Below are positions 56,986 through 64,000 of a stretch of DNA of 64,000 nt, piece by piece. Numbering within the stretch: position 1 is the stretch's first letter; each line of letters starts with the position of its first letter. This stretch comes from Tubulanus polymorphus (lineage: Eukaryota; Nemertea; Palaeonemertea; Tubulaniformes; Tubulanidae). The notes below the pieces were generated by a model. The model ran no database searches and was not told the DNA's origin. It saw only the letters and a program-made list of their open reading frames with translations. The DNA lies in contig NC_134029.1 of assembly GCF_964204645.1 (NCBI RefSeq), positions 13,506,850 to 13,570,849 on the forward strand, read 5' to 3'. The position numbers and the translations under genes were made by a program.

Positions 56986-57213
56986 TTATTCTTTTAATTT
57001 TATTAGATAAACCCCATTCATTAAATTTATCATCATACCCTTTATATTTCACCAAAGAATACTTTTTTCCTTTTAGAGTTTTTGTTTTCAATACTTTTTC
57101 TATTTTGTATTCTATATCATCTGGATTTGGTACAAGTGCTAATTCTTGTTCATAGAAATAACCTAATATTTCTTCATCTTTTAAATCTTCTAATTTATAA
57201 ACAAAAGGTTTAG
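56978..57213 (-). pseudogene. integrase C-terminal fragment with chromodomain (V2b)
   Basis: Codons after about 296 of the integrase, including 'KKYSLVKYKGYDDKFNEWG'. It has Leu (TTA) at the position of the copy a stop. At 57213/57214 homology to copy a (25553) ends and host sequence begins; this is the right edge of the duplicated locus. Confidence 0.75.
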
Positions 57214-57227
57214 TATGGAATGAAATT

Positions 57228-57475
57228 CAAGACAAAATTATATGATGTTTTTATACATATATACATATTTTCTATGGCATTTTCATATCAATTTAAAACA
57301 TATCTAAATGAATTTTAGACATATACATATCTTTTTAAGACATAAACATATGTTTTTAGACAAAAATTATATGATATTCTTATACATTTACGTATATTTT
57401 CTATGGCATTTTCATATCAATTTAAAACATATCTAAATGAATTGAAGACATATACATATCTTTTTTAAGACATTT
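57228..57475. repeat. tandem duplication of an AT-rich ~130-base unit in host flank
   Basis: Two units ('agacaaaattatatgat' at 57228 and 'agacaaaaattatatgat' at 57358) share 'ttttctatggcattttcata' and 'aaaacatatctaaatgaatt'. Each contains several 'acatatacatat' motifs. The following stretch 57476-57620 continues in the same style. Confidence 0.7.
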
Positions 57476-57620
57476 ACATTTCAAACATATACATATATTA
57501 TACACACGTTTCTAAAGATATTATATGTCGTGTGTATTTTAGACATATACATATGCGCCATCTACTTCATACCTCGATAACTATTTATAAATATATGACT
57601 GTATTTTCTAAAAACATATG

Positions 57621-58072
57621 GTCGATCCATGCGCCCTCATCTATTAAATTTAGAGTTCAGACTGAGAACCAGAAAATGATGACGAAGCAGTGTGGCGGAT
57701 CGGACTAATGTTATGACGGAACCAGTCTAAATTGGTCAAGGTCGCAGAAGGCTTTCGGGTAACCATTATTCTTTTTCGCTCAAGGTCATCGACCCCTCAC
57801 AAAGAGCTATTCACTGCTGCCGGTTTTATTATCTTCTTGAAGTTTTTGTAGTTAAAGACTATGTAGGCCTACGGACGTGACGTATGTTTATCTCTCCTCG
57901 AAGGCTATATAGTTTAGGCGCAGGCCTCTTCAGTTGCCACATCACAGGGCACAGAGCAACAACATACATAATTGTCAGCAGAGCAGATTTTGTCTTTCCA
58001 TCACTCGGTACTAGACGATCTTCTGATTTTAGTCACTATTTAATAGGCCTATAGTCTAGTATACTACGGCTT
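57621..58072. promoter_or_regulatory. possible core promoter (TATATAG at about 57906)
   Basis: 'ctatatag' at 57905-57912 lies 18-25 bases upstream of an initiator-like 'cttcagttg' (about 57928). This could start the host integrase-type gene that follows on the same strand. There is no other support, and the rest of the stretch shows nothing. Confidence 0.2.
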
Positions 58073-58203
58073 AGCCACTCACCAGTCTTAACACGTTGAC
58101 CAAGGGTTAACAGTCAGTCGTCCTATACTACCGGACGGTCTTAAACTAATAGTCTGACTGACTGTTAACCCTTGGTCAACTTGTTAAGACTGGCGAGTGG
58201 CTA
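58073..58203. repeat. long hairpin (49-base imperfect inverted repeat)
   Basis: The arm 'agccactcaccagtcttaac...' (from 58073) pairs with '...gttaagactggcgagtggct' (to 58203), enclosing a loop of about 30 bases. The arms also contain 'ttgaccaagggttaacagtcagt'. It could be a small fold-back element or a stem of an ncRNA; its position upstream of candidate coding exons is noted. Confidence 0.75.
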
Positions 58204-58741
58204 TTCTTATATAGCCCAATACATGGGCGGCACCAGAGGTGCGAACAACCCCCTTTGTAGAAATTCCCAAACGATCGTCGCATAGGGAATTGACCTCGAT
58301 AATGCGGTTGCAGCACTTAACGATCGTCGATGTGTCATCACCAGTCACAATCAACGCCTGAAATATTTCTGTCTGAAGGGCAGATCCCGCTCGGGTGCGG
58401 GGCAAATATTAGACGGAATCATAAATATTTGTGGATGGTTAGGTCCCGTTGTTCTTGACGTATTCGTTGGTAATATGCCTAGTGGATTGCATCAGAATGC
58501 ATCAGACATAATTTTGCAGAAATTTCCGCTCCGCTCTTCGGCGACTTTTATACTTAGTTAAATATTACGTACTCGACCCCCCGTAGAAAATTCGCCCATG
58601 AACAAACTGATGAGTTAAACTAATGTTCGTCACAGTTGATCAACAACAACTACACAAACTAGTTCAGCGTGGTAATGCTAGGAACAACTTGTATTGGTCT
58701 AGATCATTGTAATGATGACTTAAGTTCCTATTTTTTAGCTC

Positions 58742-58957
58742 ATGAATGCATCAGAGGTGTTTGATATATATTCAGCTATACGAAATATTCCCAGCTTAAT
58801 TGAACGAGCTCACAATATTTGTGCAAGTTCTGAAGAATTTATTCTCAATGTGGCAGAAATTTTGTTGAGACGGCTTTCTGATCACACAAAAATCTTATTC
58901 TTGTACTGCTCCTACGAACTGACGAAAATTGGGAACGAAGGCCTGTGGAGATCATGA
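58742..58957 (+). CDS. candidate 5' coding exon of host gene (uncertain)
   Basis: A 71-residue ORF 'MNASEVFDIYSAIRNIPSLI' with helical character ('EEFILNVAEILLRRLSD'), on the strand and side expected for the N-terminal exon of the integrase-type gene whose later exons are at 60547, 62894 and 63677. No domain recognised; exon borders not fixed. 58204-58741 and 58958-59233 hold nothing else recognised. Confidence 0.25.
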   Translation: MNASEVFDIYSAIRNIPSLIERAHNICASSEEFILNVAEILLRRLSDHTKILFLYCSYELTKIGNEGLWRS

Positions 58958-59233
58958 ATACACTTTTGCAAAATTTACTTGCTGCTTCCACTGTTCTCTC
59001 TACTGTCACTGATGAACATTATTTGAGAGTAAATGTTTGTCTTGGTTATATAAACATTGAACATGAACATAGTGGTCTTGTTGGTAAGTAGGATTTGTAC
59101 ATTTGATAAACGTAGTAGTAATCAGTTGTGTTGGAAGTGCAGCGGCATAGCTTAAATCACGATGATAATTTACTGAATGACGTTTTTTTTCTTTGAATAC
59201 CATATTTTTTCACATTCACCGCAGTATTAGAAC

Positions 59234-60362
59234 GGTGTTGTCATATCGCGGAAAGACGGAATCGCGGAATTTTCCAAAAACGCGGAATTTCTTCATTTTT
59301 ACTTTAAATAGAAAACGGGTTTTCCCACGGGGATACCCACTGTCGGACAGGGCACCGGACCGATCGATGCAACGAGTTAGGTTCGAGTCCCATTATTTGC
59401 AGGCAATTTATATGGAATTATTATATTACGATACCGTTGACTGGCTGCCACCTGTAGAAGAAGTCAGAATCAAGTGGGGTGAAAGAGACCAGGCACCTAA
59501 TGTCTATTTCTACTAGGCAAACTTCGGTTATCGAAGTTCATCGACTTTTTGAGAACTTCAGAAACGAATATTATCAGATAAATATTGAGCACGTTCGCGG
59601 TGTCGGACCGTAGTTGTAGATGGTTGCAAACATGAAATCCTACGACCAAACAAGTACCGGTTCAAATTCCTTCGTCAAATTCGTCCAGTACCGGTACCAA
59701 TAAGATTCTTTTGATCCAAATAATCAGCATAGGAACATATGTTATAGCAGCCACAAAGTAAACATTAAAAAAACGAAACCATTTTATAATCTTTCATATC
59801 ATTTAATTCTTAAAGATAAACCACATTCCCTTAAAACAACAATGTAGACACACAACACGCATGAACAATCCTAAGCCAGAATGAAATATACATAATGTCT
59901 ATTTATTTTCGTCTGACATCGATCCAGTTCCACAGTTGTGAGTTAACTCTGAGTTACTTAGAATCAATTCATTTCCAATGTTTTAAATCCAGAGACCAGA
60001 GTCAAATCTTAACTCGGAACTGAGTCCTGGAGAATGCCCCTTGGTGTCATCACAAATCCTACGTTTACGTACCATCGATTTGTATTCCTTCAGTTAATGC
60101 AGCGACACTCTGTATCACTGAATTCGCAAAGCACGTATTGCCTAGGTTCTACATTATTTTGGAACAGTATCGTTAAGTTGTTGACTGGCGATATAATAAA
60201 TTATCAAATACTAATTCCCGGTGTTGAAAACCTGGGTCCGGTGCCCTGTCCGACAGTGGGTATCCCCGTGGGAAAACCCGTCTACTATTTATAGTAAAAA
60301 TGAAGAAATTCCGCGTTTTTGGAAAATTCCGCGATTCCGTCTTTCCGCGATATGACAACACC
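59234..60362. mobile_element. fold-back DNA transposon, full length (1129 bases)
   Basis: It starts 'ggtgttgtcatatcgcgg' and ends with its reverse complement. Arms of about 127 bases (59234-59361, 60236-60362) enclose about 875 bases without a transposase. Flanks read 'gtattagaac' on the left and 'gtataagaac' (after one extra g) on the right, compatible with a 9-10-base target duplication. The interior contains another inverted symmetry around 'accggtac' (59657-59699). The second copy is nested in the BEL element. Confidence 0.85.
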
Positions 60363-60546
60363 GGTATAAGAACCTGTCAAAAATCGGCAATTGGCCACAG
60401 CAATCAAAATCTACTTCCAACGCGCCTGGTAATACCCTAATTTTCATTTCAATTTGCATACCGGGTATATGGTTCAAAGATATCCTCAAACTAGCTATTA
60501 AAGTTAGGTTAACATTTGAATAATTAAAGCAATTATTTTTTTTCAG

Positions 60547-60664
60547 GGCGCCCTAGAATCAGCTATGATGTTGACAAACTATCTCAGCTCTGTAATGATA
60601 GTAGATTCAGGTCTCTACATGAAATTGCTGCAGAAATTGTTGTTTCCACTAGGACTCTTTATAG
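60547..60664 (+). CDS. host integrase-type gene, helix-turn-helix exon
   Basis: Preceded by a polypyrimidine tract and CAG (60544-60546), followed by the donor GTTTGT (60665). It encodes 'GRPRISYDVDKLSQLCNDSR' to 'STRTLYR', a resolvase-like helix-turn-helix typical of the N-terminal part of a metazoan family of integrase-core proteins. It splices in phase to 62894, giving 'TLYR' then 'WRLNND'. Confidence 0.65.
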
Positions 60665-60707
60665 GTTTGTAGATGTAACAACATTCAAGGAGTCAGTATT
60701 ACGTCAG

Positions 60708-62462
60708 GTTGTGACGGTATTTAGTTGTACTGTGAGCCTCGCGGGCGTATTCTGAGTTGCCTTTCTTTTCGGAGTCATGAGAAAAATCGAGTTAGTTGAT
60801 AATGCGATTTGTGGCATTCTTACCCATTCCCCTGATGCCTCGGGTCGGATTTGGAGGGGGTTGATTGGTTGAGTTTAGTATCGTTTAGTATCAAGCACCC
60901 CGGACCGGATGCCACGTGCGAGTTGTTTATGAATGTGACGTCACCCTGTCAATCACTTCCGGGTCATCCCTCGTCACGCTCCGGATAATCGTCGTTTTCC
61001 CTTTGTAATCAAATTAGAGTCACCTGATATTTCCCGAATAGGTAGTCGTGAATATTTTATAGTTCTGAAGTGCATGAGAACGTTTATGAAGAAATCCGGA
61101 GTGGAAATTAGCTGTGAGCGTTTTATCCGGGTTCGAAGCGCGCGCCAGTTGCCGAGACGGGCTTCTACGCGCCCTTCCCTCCCTTCGCGTTCAAAGGAAA
61201 GAATTTTTCTGCCGGTTTCTATTATTTTATCTATTAACCTCAGAAAGAAGCTTTCGGGAAATGTTTACTTGAAAGGAATCGGTGAAGAAACGAAGATTTT
61301 AGAGCCGTTTGAAAGTTCGAACAGAGCACAGTCATTTATGCGGCGCGAAATCAACAAAAAGCGTGGCGCGACACTCCGGGGTCGGCAATCTCGCCATAAA
61401 AGGCGCGCGATTCGCCGACTCGAGACAGTCTTCTCTCGACCGTTGAGGGGTTAAGTAGAAGAGTAGTTGCAGCAAGATATAAGTGGTTGAGTTTCGTTGG
61501 GTGTTCGCCCTGCGGGGTTGTGGCGCCGTATGGGCGCGTTATTAGTTGAAGGGCCTGTAATACGTATGCGTCATAGTTGAGTCGTCCGTACCTTCGTGTA
61601 TATAGTAAAACAAGTCCCCAACATTTTTCCGAGGGGATGTGTGTCCCTAGGAAGTCGTATTTTAATGTTCAACGCCCTATGATACGGGAATAAGTGGATA
61701 AATAAAAGTTATACATGCAATGTTAATGTCTCGGGACCCGAGGCGAGTTAGTCGTATCGCTCGGACGTTAGTGCGTATACCCGCGTGTAGTAGTAGGCCT
61801 AGCAGTATGTCTGGTCGTTCGTATACAGATGATGTTCGGGGTTGCGGGCCGACAATAAAGTTTGGTTTGAATTGAATTGGTGTAGAGAAGCGCTAGTGTG
61901 ATGGTGTAAAGTCCCGGGTGTTGTCATGTACACGCGTATAAGTTATATTTTGTGGAGGGAGACGACCTCGTTTAATAGTGTGTAATAAATTTATGTTCCC
62001 GTGACGTTTTGTATGACGAACCTTGAGTCGCGTACTTCGCGAAAGTTTCGGTGTGGGATAATTAAGTCCGTGTATATATAAAAGAGTTATTTCCTTCTTT
62101 CTCACTGATACGCCCGCGCCGAGCTGATGGGAGCGACAGTAGAGTGTCAACGTAGATAGAGCTGCGTCGCCGGTAGTGGAAGAATACGTCAGAGAACAGT
62201 TATAGTCGATTAGCCCGTTATCACGTACAGTGTATTTCTAATGAAAATAAAGTGTACATCGATTCATTTTCCTTTAAACATGTGGTCATTTAGGTTGATT
62301 TTGGTTGTTTGTGGCTTATATGTGCGAGTACCCCTGAATTGTGATTGAGCAGGTGTGTTGCGGACTCGGCAGTAGAGGATCATCGGATAAGGCCCCGAGG
62401 TCCTTCGAGGTACGATGCAGCGTTCGTCGGCTTTGTATCCTGTGGCGTTGGACATACTGTCA
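60708..62462 (+). repeat. possible solo LTR inside the intron
   Basis: It begins TGTGACGGTAT and ends ATACTGTCACG, near-perfect inverted ends about 1.75 kb apart. It is GC-richer than its surroundings, with a TATA-like 'cataaaagg' (about 61394) and 'aataaag' (61854) about 460 bases downstream, an LTR-like arrangement. No clear target duplication. A 126-residue ORF at 61074-61454 is not recognisable. The rest of the intron to 62893 shows nothing else. Confidence 0.3.
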
Positions 62463-62893
62463 CGCTGGCAGGAGGGATGAGTGACAAGGCTTGAGTCCCT
62501 TATAGAATGAGATAGGGCGATTTCAGGTCTGGAGTAAGCGCGCGCTGGTTACCGCGTATCATGTTCGGGTTGAGTGGCCAATAACCCTAGGTGTGATGCT
62601 GTGTGTGGTAACTTTTCTCATCGTAAGAGGAGAGGAGACATTCGTAAAAGTAGAGGATTCGTCAGTATAACTCCAATGATCGTCCAGAAAACACGAACTA
62701 TACATTACATATATACATGTATATATTCTAGATATCACGTGTCTTTTACGAAGAACTTGTTACATCAATTATTACAAGCACATGTACATACACACTAGGT
62801 AAAATGCATAGAGCGAGTAGAACGTTACATAGATACATCCTGGCAAGGAATGTAGCCATTTTAGGAATGATGAATCATGTTCACATCTTTCAG

Positions 62894-63082
62894 GTGGCGG
62901 TTAAACAATGACTTGCCAATTGGTCGACAACGGTATACAGATATGAGTGATGCAGAGGTGGATAGTGTAGTTGAAGATATCTTACATTTCAACCCAAACG
63001 CTGGTGAAACTATGGTTAGAGGTGGCTTTGCTGCCCGTAATATCAAAATTCAAGTATTGCGTGTGCGGGATTCCATAATGCG
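62894..63082 (+). CDS. host integrase-type gene, middle exon
   Basis: Acceptor 'tttcag' before 62894, donor GTTAGT at 63083. It encodes 'RWRLNNDLPIGRQRYTDMSD', 'DAEVDSVVEDILHFNPNAGE' and 'VRGGFAARNIKIQVLRVRDS', the segment that in this family lies between helix-turn-helix and catalytic core. The usual Arg-rich linker before the core is not found in 63083-63676, which otherwise shows no gene. Confidence 0.65.
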
Positions 63083-63676
63083 GTTAGTTTTTTTAGCCCA
63101 CTTGGAACTTAAGCGGGCTGTATTGTTTACTTTTCGTCAGTCCGTCCATCCGGAATCCAATTATTTTGGGAAGTTTTGAAGACGCTATTTGATGAGAAGC
63201 AAGGTATCGACTTTGAAGGGCCTTACTTAAACATTTGTAAAAAGTATTGACAGGTTTTAACACTAAGTCTTGGTATTTGATAAAGTGTATCACTGTCATC
63301 ACCTCACGTGGAATTAGGATTACCCAGGGGGAGTTGAATATTGAATTATATAGAATTTACAAAATACATTTTGTAACCACAATCAATTGCAAAATTGTAG
63401 CTAGTGACTGACAGGTTCTATGATTGTGAGGAGTTTCAAGGTCATTGGTTTTTATGGTCACGAAGTTTTAAAAAGCTGAATAACTTAGGTTTTACACCAG
63501 GGGGTGTTGGCTATTGATATTTAGCGGAGCTGATGGGTTAGGGTGATTATCCATCGTCGTCTGTCCGTCAACTTTTTTCAACACATGAAATGATTTATCT
63601 TATTAGTTATTCTTTGCTCATCCCCATTAGAAATCCTAGATGTTTAGGTTGAATGTAAACAATTTCTTTTTTTCAG

Positions 63677-64000
63677 GCATTTAGATGGAAACCACAAACT
63701 TATCAGATGGCGCTTTGTTATACATGGGTGTATAGACGGCTTTAGTCGATATATAATTTATGTCAATTGTAAAGACAATAACAGAGCATCTACTGTTTTT
63801 GATTTTTTCACACATGCTGTGAACTTGTGTGGGGTGCCATCAAGAATCAGAACAGATATGGGTGTAGAAAATGGTCAGGTTATAATATTTATGTTGGATT
63901 TATGTTGGTCAAAATCGTGGCAGTGCTATAACCGGGAGAAGTGTTCATAATCAGCGCATTGAAAGATTATGGCTAGATGTTCGGCATCAAGTCACAGAAT
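63677..64000 (+). CDS. host integrase-type gene, catalytic-core exon (runs off window)
   Basis: Acceptor 'tttttttcag' then '[20 protein letters not shown]' with the first catalytic Asp, '[19 protein letters not shown]', '[15 protein letters not shown]' with the second Asp, and after a frame slip near 63900 '[18 protein letters not shown]' with the catalytic Glu. The slip sits at a duplicated 'atttatgttgg' (63887-63908). Similar multi-exon genes occur in many invertebrates and fish. They derive from transposon integrases; whether this one is functional cannot be told. Confidence 0.7.

Noticed and set aside
58184-58405. 73-residue minus-strand ORF overlapping the hairpin
   Set aside because: It overlaps the inverted-repeat arm and has no domain; on the opposite strand to the neighbouring exons.
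61074-61454. 126-residue Arg/Ser-rich ORF in the host intron
   Set aside because: It lies in GC-rich LTR-like sequence over the TATA-like motif, with no homology signal or splice context.

Overview
The window looks like animal nuclear DNA, most likely from a marine lophotrochozoan and probably a mollusc. The flanks have ordinary base composition. They carry repeat types familiar from molluscan genomes: a 145-base tandem array built on 'tgaccttgacctttg', units containing 'aagatggcc', and a repeat starting 'acaagagccccaaggggcac'. A multi-exon integrase-core gene with clean splice sites lies at the right end. About two thirds of the window is something else: very AT-rich, densely packed, decayed genes of Polinton/Maverick (adintovirus-like) elements. 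These encode a double-jelly-roll-type major capsid protein, an A32-type packaging ATPase, a retroviral-type integrase with a C-terminal chromodomain, the C-terminal part of a family B DNA polymerase, a zinc-finger protein and a set of small membrane and structural proteins that travel with Polintons.

Layout. Three diverged viral blocks can be told apart, each present twice because the locus is a tandem duplication with a period of about 31.6 kb. V3 (1-5988 and 28134-39217) has virion-type genes, the zinc-finger gene and the polymerase end. V1 (10320-21310 and 41376-52968) has an almost complete late-gene series on the minus strand. V2 (21716-27780 and 53376-57213) has capsid genes on the plus strand facing ATPase, integrase and two small genes on the minus strand. 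Non-viral repeats (about 6-10.3 kb and 39.2-41.3 kb) separate V3 from V1. The second copy stops inside the V2 integrase at 57213. From there to 64000 the sequence is host DNA with introns, a fold-back transposon and a possible solo LTR.

The two copies differ by large events as well as point changes. Copy b carries a 5.7-kb BEL/Pao retrotransposon with a perfect 5-base target duplication inside a viral gene, itself damaged by the same fold-back element that sits in the host flank. Copy b lacks about 3.2 kb (intein, polymerase middle part and repeats) that copy a has. Copy a lacks about 0.6 kb (one small gene and an element end) that copy b has. Several genes are stopped in one copy and open in the other, as expected for neutral decay after duplication, or for two haplotypes joined in one assembly.

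Most notable findings: (1) the polymerase gene is interrupted by a LAGLIDADG-type intein placed at the YGDTDS active-site motif; (2) nearly every viral gene starts inside a conserved ATAAATG box preceded by a T-run, resembling the TAAATG late promoters of large DNA viruses; (3) the packaging ATPase changes frame at the same place in two diverged elements, in V1 exactly at a canonical slippery heptamer; (4) a 46-codon integrase remnant is open in both copies. No typical adenoviral-type maturation protease, tRNA, rRNA or CRISPR array was seen.
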